Part shown: piece by piece, positions 53,815 through 61,041 of the stretch
Layout of the letters: each line of letters begins with the position of its first letter
Position numbering within the stretch: position 1 is the stretch's first letter
Made by a program: the position numbers and the translations under genes
Notes under the pieces: generated by a model
What the model saw: only the letters and a program-made list of their open reading frames with translations
What the model was told of the DNA's origin: nothing
Database searches by the model: none
NCBI RefSeq assembly: GCF_023276405.1
Contig: NZ_JALRMO010000001.1
Coordinates: forward strand, 6,597,501 to 6,661,500
Length of the DNA: 64,000 bases
Origin: Paenibacillus hamazuiensis
GTDB lineage: Bacteria > Bacillota > Bacilli > Paenibacillales > NBRC-103111
Direction of reading: 5' to 3'

Positions 53815-53943
53815 GATTCATCCTCCGTTCGATCATTCTTTTCTTCGTGCGGCCAGCTCTATACTACCCTTTTTCATTATAAGACAAACATGAAAGAGCG
53901 TATTGTAAAAACGCGACAAAACGAAAAAAGCAGCCGAAGCCGC

Positions 53944-54300
53944 TCATTCGCGGTGATGAGCCAAAATGTTGACGAGCTTGCCGAACGGGTCGCGGACATA
54001 GAACCGCCGAACCCCCCACGGCTCGTCCGCCGGGCCATATTCTATCCGGAACCCGGTTTTTTGCATGCGTTCGAATGCGGCATCCACATCATCGACTTCA
54101 ATCGACAGATCCGGAACCGGTGTACCCGATCCTCCCTCGGCAGCGATGCTGATCTGAACTCGCATCTCCTCGTCCGAGCCGTAAGAAGCGATCCAGCCAT
54201 GATCCATCAGCAAATCCAGGCCAAGCACGTCCTGATAAAAAATTTTAGCTGCCGCGATATCCGGGTTGGCAATATTGGCGACGATTCGTTTTACTTTCAT
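53944..54300 (-). CDS. VOC (glyoxalase/bleomycin resistance) protein
   Basis: 118 residues starting MKVKRIVANI with GGAGG nine bases upstream. Two beta-alpha-beta-beta-beta units with FYQDVLGLDLLMDHG and RRFYVRDPFGKLVNILAH. Metal-binding residues are not complete in the glyoxalase I sense, so it may be a resistance or dioxygenase-like member. It lies 26 bp downstream of the XRE regulator and is probably cotranscribed. Confidence 0.88.
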   Translation of the reverse strand: MKVKRIVANIANPDIAAAKIFYQDVLGLDLLMDHGWIASYGSDEEMRVQISIAAEGGSGTPVPDLSIEVDDVDAAFERMQKTGFRIEYGPADEPWGVRRFYVRDPFGKLVNILAHHRE

Positions 54301-54326
54301 TTTCCATAACCTCCGAAAATGGTTTT

Positions 54327-55130
54327 TTATCCCGATGTCACACATGGTGTGAGCACAAAAAAATGAATGTCTTCCATGCCGTTGATATTCATGAACGATG
54401 TTACTTCAAACGATTGTTTTTTGCCGCCTAAACCGACAAATTCGAGAACTCCTCCCGATTTTTGTTTGACCTCATGGCGCGTCCAATGTTCCTTAAAAGA
54501 CGGACTTGTCTGCAGCAAATCGTCCACTAGCCGTGAAAACTGCGGGTCCCCGGCGTTCATGTCGCATAAACCTCTAAATAGGGCCGCCGCATAGGGCGAA
54601 CGCTCTTCCCAGTTGGCGAGGCGTAACCGGAAAGCGCTGTTTGTAAACCACTGCCAAATCATATTTCTTTCCTGATCGGGGATTGTAGGAAAATCGGCAA
54701 AATAGCTGCAGGCCGCCTTATTCCAGGCCAGAACATCGGTTCGGCGGTTAACGGCCATGGCCGGATACGCCAGGTCTTCGATGATTTTTTGCAAACCTTG
54801 GGGTATCAGCAGCTTCCCATTCGCCGCCGGAGGATCGGCCTGAAATTGAGCGAGATTCATCATATGCGCATATTCATCGGCGTTTAACCGCAGAGCCCTG
54901 CCGATACAATCCAGGACTTGTTTGGAAACATGGATGTCTCTTCCTTGCTCCAGCCATGTGTACCATGTCGTGCTGACACCGGCCAACTGCGCGACCTCTT
55001 CCCTCCTGAGTCCCGGCGTCTTCCGCCGGGTGTAGCCCGGAGGCAGTCCTACGCTGCCCGGAGTCAATCTGGCACGGCACGATTTTAAATAATTCCCCAG
55101 CGCCTTCAACCGCTGCTCCTGCGAGCTCAT
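54327..55130 (-). CDS. XRE-family regulator with MmyB-like ligand domain
   Basis: 267 residues. The HTH (about 10-80) has TPGLRREEVAQLAGVSTTWYTWLEQGRD, and the C-terminal region (about 105-265) matches the MmyB-like ligand-binding domain (AVNRRTDVLAWNKAA, ERNMIWQWF). ATG 55130 with GGGAGGA. Such regulators in this family are thought to bind fatty acids or small ligands. Divergent from a small membrane protein gene and upstream of a VOC gene; either may be a target. Confidence 0.9.
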   Translation of the reverse strand: MSSQEQRLKALGNYLKSCRARLTPGSVGLPPGYTRRKTPGLRREEVAQLAGVSTTWYTWLEQGRDIHVSKQVLDCIGRALRLNADEYAHMMNLAQFQADPPAANGKLLIPQGLQKIIEDLAYPAMAVNRRTDVLAWNKAACSYFADFPTIPDQERNMIWQWFTNSAFRLRLANWEERSPYAAALFRGLCDMNAGDPQFSRLVDDLLQTSPSFKEHWTRHEVKQKSGGVLEFVGLGGKKQSFEVTSFMNINGMEDIHFFVLTPCVTSG

Positions 55131-55254
55131 AGACGATTCCTCCCTCCCCCAACGGCCAACTGTTACTATTGACACCACCCACAACATTATGTCCGGTGCC
55201 ATAATGAATTAGTACCAAAAAAAACCATGTTTTTCAAGCGAAAGGAGTCTTATT

Positions 55255-55587
55255 ATGCTGCTCGACGTATTTTTGAGCTTCATGGCCGGGGTACTCGGCG
55301 CGAATGCCTTTCCTCATTTTGTTAAAGGCATCACCAAGGAATCTTATCCCTGCATCTTCGGCAACTCGGCGGTTCCGAATTTCGTGGCGGGTTGGGCCGG
55401 CTTTGTCGCGACCGCGGTGCTGATCTATTTTGCGGATGTTCCGGAGCATGCCCTCGTCTCGTTTGCAGCGGGCGCCGCAGGTGCTCTCCTTATAGGTCTT
55501 TTTCATGCAAAAATCGGCGCTTTCGGAAAAAGTTTAACGAACGATGTACTGAACCAAACTGAAGAAGGGCGATGCCAGCCCGGTTAG
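55255..55587 (+). CDS. Small membrane protein of unknown function
   Basis: 110 residues with three hydrophobic helices (about 4-22, 42-62, 66-84) and the motif GVLGANAFPHFVKGI near the N-terminus, seen in a widespread but uncharacterised family. ATG with AAAGGAG. Divergent from the XRE/MmyB regulator, so it is probably its target. Confidence 0.75.
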   Translation: MLLDVFLSFMAGVLGANAFPHFVKGITKESYPCIFGNSAVPNFVAGWAGFVATAVLIYFADVPEHALVSFAAGAAGALLIGLFHAKIGAFGKSLTNDVLNQTEEGRCQPG

Positions 55588-55706
55588 AAATCAGTTTAAT
55601 CTAAACTGTACCTTGATGTTGCCGGATACTTATTCGACAATGTGACATGGAGGGCAGGACTTCACGACATACGGCTTTATTATCCCTACTACGACCTGAA
55701 GGAGTG

Positions 55707-55763
55707 ATGATGTTGAATACGAACGACAACATAAAAATGCCTGTGAGAGGTCGTTGGTTTTAG
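55707..55763 (+). CDS. 18-codon leader ORF before the APH-GNAT gene
   Basis: A GAAGGAG ribosome binding site precedes two ATG codons; the encoded peptide is MMLNTNDNIKMPVRGRWF, ending at TAG 55761-55763, 41 bp before the predicted start of the next gene. It may be a leader peptide for translation attenuation, as for several antibiotic-resistance genes, or a chance frame. Confidence 0.4.
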   Translation: MMLNTNDNIKMPVRGRWF

Positions 55764-55804
55764 ACAAAACGCCTCTCATCAGGACATGGGAGGATAGCCA
55801 GGAC

Positions 55805-57232
55805 ATGATGTCTTTAAAAAACATGGTACGAGGATTGGAAAACCACTCCCCTGCCAAACAACTGATTCAGCTTTGGGATCATGATGCGGAAACGTTGAGG
55901 TTCTGGAGGGCCAGCAGCAACTTCGTTTACTTGTTTGAAAAAAACGGGGAACGGTACTTCCTCAGATTCATTCATGAGGAAGACAGCACTATCGAAAGGA
56001 TTCAGGCGGAGCTCGATTTTATCCTATACCTGATAAACCAAGGTTATCCGGCCGTCGCTCCTGTCCGTTCCCGGAACGGCTGCTGGATCGAAACGGTTCG
56101 GTTGCCCGACGGCAGCCGGTACTATGGAGTAGTGTTTCAACAAGCAGGCGGAATCCACCTCCCGCTCGATCAAATGACCGATCGGCATGTCGAAGAGTGG
56201 GGACGTTCGCTTGCTTCGCTGCATATTTTATCCGAATCGTATGGTTCCGGTGCAGTATTGCGGGGGAGCTGGGTCGATGCGCTGACCTTCGTCTCCTCGG
56301 TTTTGAAACGCCATCCCCAAGAACATGGCGCCAGGCGTGAGCTCGAACAATTGCGAGGGCTGCTTTCAGAGCTGCCTACGGGCAAGGAGCATGCAGGGCT
56401 GATCCATTATGATTTCCAACCGGACAACATCTTCTATGTGGCGGAAAAATCCCGTTATTGCGCCATCGATTTCGACGATGCGATGTTTCATTGGTATGTT
56501 ATGGATATTGCGTCCGCTATTTCCGATCTTGCAGAACAAGAACATGATGAGGTCCGGGGAAAGATTAAGCATTTTATCGCCGGTTACCGGTCGGTTAGAT
56601 CTTTGGATGATAGTTGCCTTAAACAGCTTCCCCTGTTCCAAAGGTTTGCGGATCTATATTCTTTCGCACGGATTCTCCGCAGCGTGGAGGATATGGATTT
56701 GATAAACCCGCCGGAATGGGTCATCCCGCTTAAAAATAAACTGCTGGGAATCTGCGATCGGATACGCGAGCGTTACCGGCCGACTGTTGAACTCAGGCCG
56801 GTTGACCAGCACAATTGGTACGCCTGCACCGAACTTCAAGTTTCCGATGAACAGAAGCCCGTTTTTCCCGTACCTGTCGTATATTGGCTTGCCGAATCCG
56901 CCTACTGCGGGTTTACCCCTCTGGCCATATATCATCACGAGCAATTAGTCGGATTTGCGGTTTATGCCGTCGATCCCGACGATGGCAACTACTGGATCAT
57001 GGCTTATATGATCGACCACAAGTTCCAACGTAGAGGATTAGGACGATCCGGCATGCAGGAGCTTGTACGGTACATCCGGGAAAAGCATGACTGCGCGAAA
57101 ATCATGCTTGGACATCGGCCTGCGAACGTACATGCGGCGAGCTTGTATGCGTCATTGGGCTTCGAGGAAATCGGCCGAGATGAGAGCGAAATGATTCGGG
57201 AATTGCGAGTGCCGAGGAAACGGAACGCTTGA
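55805..57232 (+). CDS. Aminoglycoside phosphotransferase-like / GNAT fusion protein
   Basis: 475 residues in two enzymatic domains. The N-terminal kinase of the APH/choline-kinase fold (about 1-305) has the catalytic Brenner-type motif IHYDFQPDNIF and the metal-binding IDFDDA. The C-terminal GNAT acetyltransferase (about 310-475) has the acetyl-CoA loop QRRGLG followed by GHRPANVHAASLYASLGF. ATG 55805 is about 11 bases after GGGAGG; an in-frame TTG at 55754 is less likely. The order is phosphotransferase first, the reverse of the clinical AAC(6')-APH(2'') enzyme. The substrate is unknown; resistance is only one option. Confidence 0.85.
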   Translation: MMSLKNMVRGLENHSPAKQLIQLWDHDAETLRFWRASSNFVYLFEKNGERYFLRFIHEEDSTIERIQAELDFILYLINQGYPAVAPVRSRNGCWIETVRLPDGSRYYGVVFQQAGGIHLPLDQMTDRHVEEWGRSLASLHILSESYGSGAVLRGSWVDALTFVSSVLKRHPQEHGARRELEQLRGLLSELPTGKEHAGLIHYDFQPDNIFYVAEKSRYCAIDFDDAMFHWYVMDIASAISDLAEQEHDEVRGKIKHFIAGYRSVRSLDDSCLKQLPLFQRFADLYSFARILRSVEDMDLINPPEWVIPLKNKLLGICDRIRERYRPTVELRPVDQHNWYACTELQVSDEQKPVFPVPVVYWLAESAYCGFTPLAIYHHEQLVGFAVYAVDPDDGNYWIMAYMIDHKFQRRGLGRSGMQELVRYIREKHDCAKIMLGHRPANVHAASLYASLGFEEIGRDESEMIRELRVPRKRNA

Positions 57233-57318
57233 TCGCGTTGCAAAACAGCGTTAATGATGTAAATGTACAATTGAAACCTTGGGTGGGCATGGGTTCCCTT
57301 CGATAAGGGGGTGAAGCC

Positions 57319-57411
57319 ATGGAAGTAAAAGACGCAATATTTATCATGGTAGCCTCCAGCCTCTACGTTCATTTCCCCATTGGTCGCGTGAAGTTTATTT
57401 CCGCATCGTAG
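57319..57411 (+). CDS. 30-codon ORF resembling a holin-like toxin start
   Basis: ATG 57319 after GGGGGTG encodes a peptide beginning MEVKDAIFIMVASSL, which resembles the N-terminus of small putative holin-like (type I toxin) proteins in Bacilli. The rest (HFPIGRVKFISAS) lacks the usual continued hydrophobic helix, so it may be a decayed copy. A structured RNA region follows. Confidence 0.4.
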   Translation: MEVKDAIFIMVASSLYVHFPIGRVKFISAS

Positions 57412-57440
57412 AAGACTTCCCCCGTCCTGGGCCAAAGGTT

Positions 57441-57545
57441 GCATTCCTTTACCACTTTGTGGCACACTATGGATATCAAGCAATAGCCGAGTGGCAAAGA
57501 ATGCCCCGTTTCCTTTCTAAATTCGGAAAGGATTCGGGGTTTTTA
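57441..57545 (+). ncRNA. Hairpin RNA region and terminator
   Basis: A long inverted repeat (GCATTCCTTTACCACT at 57441-57456 with AGTGGCAAAGAATGC at 57490-57504) is followed at once by a terminator hairpin CCCCGTTTCCTTTC / GGAAAGGATTCGGGG and TTTTT (57504-57545). It may be the 3' region of the toxin-like transcript or a separate small RNA. Nothing else is seen between 57233 and 57583. Confidence 0.5.
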
Positions 57546-57583
57546 TGTTTCCAGACGTATATGGAGAAGCGAGGGGTTAGGGA

Positions 57584-58276
57584 ATGGGTTTTCAAACGGA
57601 ACACGATAAATGGATAAGTGATCATCTAAAGAGAAGAAGGGCGGAACGCCTCGACGCTCTAAAACGCGGCCATGGATACGGAAATCGATTATTCGTCGAG
57701 CAAATTTGGTGGCCTCTTGTCGGACATTTTCATGGGATGCATCCTGAATATGAGGTGAAGGACTGGCGGGGAAGATCTTATTTTGTCGATTTCATGTGGA
57801 TTGCAGGGGCCGTTCGAATTGTATTTGAGATTATGGACTACGGCTCGCATGGTACGGACCGTAGCAAATATCGCCTGGATTTGAACCGGGGGCTTTTTCT
57901 TCAGGCTCAAGATTGTTATGTCCTTTATATCTCGCTGGATGAGTTAAAAGAGAATCCCGCGTTCATCCTCTCCACATTGCGAAATATACTATCCCCTTAT
58001 TTGTTGTCGGTCGGGGATGGAACCGTGAAAAGCAGAACGGTCGAGAAGCTCATCTCAAAAATCGAACGGGACTTGATGCGGGCGGCAATCCGCCGCAATC
58101 GGGTCCTCCGCCCCGCCGAAGCGGCGAGGGAGCTGGAGCTGCATACGATGACGGTCATCAAGTACTGCCGTAAGCTAGTGGATAAGGGTAAGTTCCGGGC
58201 AGTGGCGAGAGGAACGTCTCGCCGTACCACCTATTATGAATATATCGGTTCTGTCCAAAGTCCGGATTTGGTTTAA
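57584..58276 (+). CDS. Nuclease-fold-like protein with C-terminal HTH
   Basis: 230 residues. The central part (about 40-130), with YFVDFMWIAGAVRIVFEIMDYG, a HGTDRSKYRLD stretch and VLYISLDE, has the strand-helix pattern of Vsr/DUF559-type PD-(D/E)XK proteins, but the usual catalytic Lys after Glu is not evident (FEIMD). The C-terminal part (about 175-215), with LRPAEAARELELHTMTVIKYCRKL, is a helix-turn-helix. It may be a DNA-binding regulator derived from a nuclease. ATG has GAGGGG upstream. No methyltransferase or partner is adjacent; a palindrome array follows it. Confidence 0.55.
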   Translation: MGFQTEHDKWISDHLKRRRAERLDALKRGHGYGNRLFVEQIWWPLVGHFHGMHPEYEVKDWRGRSYFVDFMWIAGAVRIVFEIMDYGSHGTDRSKYRLDLNRGLFLQAQDCYVLYISLDELKENPAFILSTLRNILSPYLLSVGDGTVKSRTVEKLISKIERDLMRAAIRRNRVLRPAEAARELELHTMTVIKYCRKLVDKGKFRAVARGTSRRTTYYEYIGSVQSPDLV

Positions 58277-58299
58277 CGATGTACGTCTCTTCATGTGCA

Positions 58300-58480
58300 G
58301 ATTTTGTATGAAAAATCGAACATAAGTTGCTATTGGAGGGGGAAACGGTGAAATCTATATGAAAAACCGAATAGATTCACTCCCCAGGATCGTAAAATCG
58401 AACATTTTGTATGAAAAATCATATACATTTTTCTGTTTGCTTAAATCCTAACTAATCTATCTGAAAAATCATACAGATTT
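58300..58480 (+). repeat. Array of four palindromic units with a 51-bp period
   Basis: The shared core TGAAAAATC (or TGAAAAACC) begins near 58309, 58360, 58412 and 58462, so spacing is 50-52 bp. Each unit is an imperfect palindrome, for example AATCTAT before the core and ATAGATT after it. Units 1 and 3 share ATTTTGTATGAAAAATC, units 2 and 4 share AATCTAT-TGAAAAA. The gap 58277-58667 holds no gene. Too degenerate for a CRISPR array. Confidence 0.7.
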
Positions 58481-58667
58481 ACCATGGGCAGACGGATGAA
58501 GCTAGAAAAGCGTTTTCACGCCTTACAAAAGCGACCGACTACAAAGCCGCATCCGAAGCAGTGCAAGTTCCGGTTGGGTACGAAAACGGCAAAAAGGGCC
58601 GCAGCAGGTCGCTTGCCCATAACCTGTTACAGCCCTCCAACCCGCGCCCCACGCGGTCTCTCGGCCC

Positions 58668-59504
58668 TTACTTTTCCCCCGTAGCGATCGGATTCTCCTC
58701 GTACGAAATCCAGTCGCTCCAGCTTCCCGCGTACAGCTTCACGTTCGTGAAGCCGGCTTCCGTCAGTGCCAGCACGTTCGGGCAGGCGGTTACGCCGGAG
58801 CCGCAATAGACGATAATCTCCTGATCGCGCGGCAGACCTGCGAAACGCTCCCGCTGCTCCTCGGCGGTTTTCCAGCCTCCCTGACCGTTCAGCGAATCCT
58901 TCCAAAAATGATTCCGGGCCCCCGGGATATGTCCCGCCACTTTGTCGATCGGCTCTTCAAGCCCCTCGTAACGTTTGCTCTCCCGCGAATCGATCAGCAC
59001 CGTTTCCGGCCGGCCGATCCGCTGCTTCACCTCTTCCATGCCTACAAGCATATGGGGCTGAGGATGAGGTATAAACGAAGCTTCATGCGCCGCAGCAGGT
59101 TCTTCGGTAACCGGATAACCGGCTTCCTTCCACTTGGTGTAGCCGCCGTCCAGCACGTAAGCCCGGTCATGTCCGAGATATTTCAGCATCCACCAGAACC
59201 GGGAAGCCATAGCTCCGCCTTGATCGTCGTAGGCAATGACCGTCGATTCGTTGCCGATTCCCGCTTCGCCGAGACGCTTCGCAAAAGCATCCCAATCCGG
59301 TAGCGGATGGCGGCCGCCGTGTTCTTTTATCGGTGAAGACAGGTCCTCCTCCAAATCAAAATAGACGGCCCCCGGGATATGGTCCTCCTCATAACTGCGG
59401 CGCCCGGCATCCGGATTCCCCAGGACGAAGCGGCAATCTACGATAACGGTATGATCATCGGTTCCACGTTCAAACAACCATTCTTGACTGACGATATGCT
59501 TCAA
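58668..59504 (-). CDS. Sulfurtransferase (two-domain rhodanese)
   Basis: 278 residues with two rhodanese domains; the C-terminal one has the active-site Cys in IVYCGSGVTAC (about 235) and the first domain is inactive as usual. The CGSGVTA loop is the type found in 3-mercaptopyruvate or thiosulfate sulfurtransferases. The start is TTG 59504 with GGAAGTG eight bases upstream; earlier in-frame codons lack support. Confidence 0.93.
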   Translation of the reverse strand: MKHIVSQEWLFERGTDDHTVIVDCRFVLGNPDAGRRSYEEDHIPGAVYFDLEEDLSSPIKEHGGRHPLPDWDAFAKRLGEAGIGNESTVIAYDDQGGAMASRFWWMLKYLGHDRAYVLDGGYTKWKEAGYPVTEEPAAAHEASFIPHPQPHMLVGMEEVKQRIGRPETVLIDSRESKRYEGLEEPIDKVAGHIPGARNHFWKDSLNGQGGWKTAEEQRERFAGLPRDQEIIVYCGSGVTACPNVLALTEAGFTNVKLYAGSWSDWISYEENPIATGEK

Positions 59505-59675
59505 AGCCGATTCACTTCCTTTATGGATTGATCTTCTTCCAGTATACATGGATGCCGCCCCTAAGGGAAATAGAGGAAATGCCGACGTTCTTTGTAAGTT
59601 GCATCAAATCCGATTTGAGGTGTACGATGGTTTCACGGCAAAACAGCGGAAATTCATCTAGTGGAGGTGAGGGGC

Positions 59676-60164
59676 ATGCCGGCCGGAAAGTCCCCGGGGT
59701 TCTTTTTCGCTCCAATGACGGAGGAGCATGGACGTTCGATTTGCAGCTGGACCTACCCTGCTCCCTACGACGTATACAACTTGCCGTCGTGGGAACACAT
59801 GGTGCGGCACGCCGAGGAATTCGCCGACCCCTACATCCGCGGGCAGCAGTACAGCGCCGTGCTTGATGAACATGGCGAGCTGTGCGGATTTGCGCAGTTT
59901 TTTCCGATTGTCGGCGTTACCCGTCTCGGCCTCGGCCTGCGCCCGGATTGGTGCGGACAAGGCCAAGGCACCGCGTTTGTCCGGGCGATCGTGCAGGAAG
60001 CCCGAAGGCGCTCCCCCGAAAACGAGATCGACCTCGAGGTGTTCGTATGGAACCATCGCGCCATCCGCACGTATGAAAAAGCCGGGTTCGCGATCGACGA
60101 CACCTACGAAAGGATGACGCCGATCGGAATGGCCGCTTTTCACTGCATGGTGCTTAAGCGATGA
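59676..60164 (+). CDS. GNAT-family N-acetyltransferase
   Basis: 162 residues with the GNAT acetyl-CoA site LGLRPDWCGQGQGTAFVRAI (about 90-110) and the C-terminal VWNHRAIRTYEKAGF motif. ATG 59676 has GGAGGTG eight bases upstream. The substrate is unknown; the RimJ/RimL-like pattern suggests a small molecule or an N-terminal amine. Confidence 0.9.
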   Translation: MPAGKSPGFFFAPMTEEHGRSICSWTYPAPYDVYNLPSWEHMVRHAEEFADPYIRGQQYSAVLDEHGELCGFAQFFPIVGVTRLGLGLRPDWCGQGQGTAFVRAIVQEARRRSPENEIDLEVFVWNHRAIRTYEKAGFAIDDTYERMTPIGMAAFHCMVLKR

Positions 60165-60172
60165 CGCAGCCG

Positions 60173-60217
60173 AAAAAAGACAGCCTTCCGGGTCGCCCTC
60201 GCCCCCTTCGGCTGTCC
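60173..60217. terminator. Terminator between convergent GNAT and pterin dehydratase genes
   Basis: On the minus strand GACAGCCGAAGG pairs with CCGGAAGGCTGTC and is followed by TTTTTTC, ending the pterin dehydratase transcript. Confidence 0.8.
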
Positions 60218-60218
60218 G

Positions 60219-60512
60219 TCAATTCTTTATGTTCAGATACGCAGCATCATACCGCTCGGCGCTTTGAAAATCGAGCTCCGTGAGACCGCCTTCGCTCCAC
60301 GAAGTAAGCCGCAGCGTCACCATCTTGTAGTCGATGGCTATCATCGGATGATGGTTCAGCTCTTCCGCGATGCGGGCCACCTCGTTGACAAACGCGATCC
60401 CTTGCATGAACGCGGGGAACCGGTATTTTTTCACGATCCATTTCCCGTCTTCCCGGCTCCAGCCTTCCGCTTGCGCCAGCCTTTCCCCCAGCTGCTCCTC
60501 CGTCAGCTTCAT
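60219..60512 (-). CDS. Pterin-4a-carbinolamine dehydratase
   Basis: 97 residues with the family motif ELNHHPMIAIDYKMVTLRL (about 51-69) and later GLTELD. In bacteria it recycles tetrahydrobiopterin-like cofactors for aromatic amino acid hydroxylases or acts in molybdopterin-related steps; no hydroxylase gene is present in the window. It follows the 96-residue protein gene by 12 bp, so the two are in one operon. Confidence 0.93.
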   Translation of the reverse strand: MKLTEEQLGERLAQAEGWSREDGKWIVKKYRFPAFMQGIAFVNEVARIAEELNHHPMIAIDYKMVTLRLTSWSEGGLTELDFQSAERYDAAYLNIKN

Positions 60513-60524
60513 GAGCTTCCTCCT

Positions 60525-60815
60525 TTACACCAAATGAACGACGCGAATCACATTATCGTCCTGGCATATTTTAATAATATGGTGCGTGCGGTCGTGGCTG
60601 ATGCGGCCTCCGCCGACCTGTACCGTCGGCGATACGCCGAGCGCGTAAAATACGTCGTCCGCCAGCGTACGGATGCAGCCGGAGCGCTCGTCGCCCTCCA
60701 GCGCTTCCCAATCTTCGGCGCTCATCTCCAGCAGCTCATGGCAATCCACGCCCTGCAGCGCAGCGGTCAAATCGCTGATGATATCCCGGTAGTCCCGGCC
60801 ATATCGAATCCCCAT
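60525..60815 (-). CDS. Small hypothetical protein upstream of pterin dehydratase
   Basis: 96 residues starting MGIRYGRDYRDII, with GGAGG ten bases upstream. The sequence includes SAEDWEALEGDERSGCIRTLADDVFYALG and a His-rich RTHHIIKICQDD. The pattern is conserved-looking, but I do not recognise a family. Cotranscribed with the dehydratase gene. Confidence 0.65.
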   Translation of the reverse strand: MGIRYGRDYRDIISDLTAALQGVDCHELLEMSAEDWEALEGDERSGCIRTLADDVFYALGVSPTVQVGGGRISHDRTHHIIKICQDDNVIRVVHLV

Positions 60816-61041
60816 CGTGCCATGTCCTCCTTCCTTCCAAAACCCGTTGTCGTTATGCATCTTACTCCATCTTATCCCGACCGTGAGCAGGTTAAAACCG
60901 GAAGGAACCCAGAGAGGCGCCCATTTTTTCATTATTTTTTAAAAATTCGACGCGCTGCGGGCGATTCCTTTGTTTATTTCCGCCAAAATTATAGTAAACT
61001 GATAAGATAGACTATTCGCGTTCCGGAAAACGATTCGGGGG

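Noticed and set aside
58300-58480. CRISPR array
   Set aside because: The repeats are short, palindromic and too degenerate between units, and there are no cas genes in the window.
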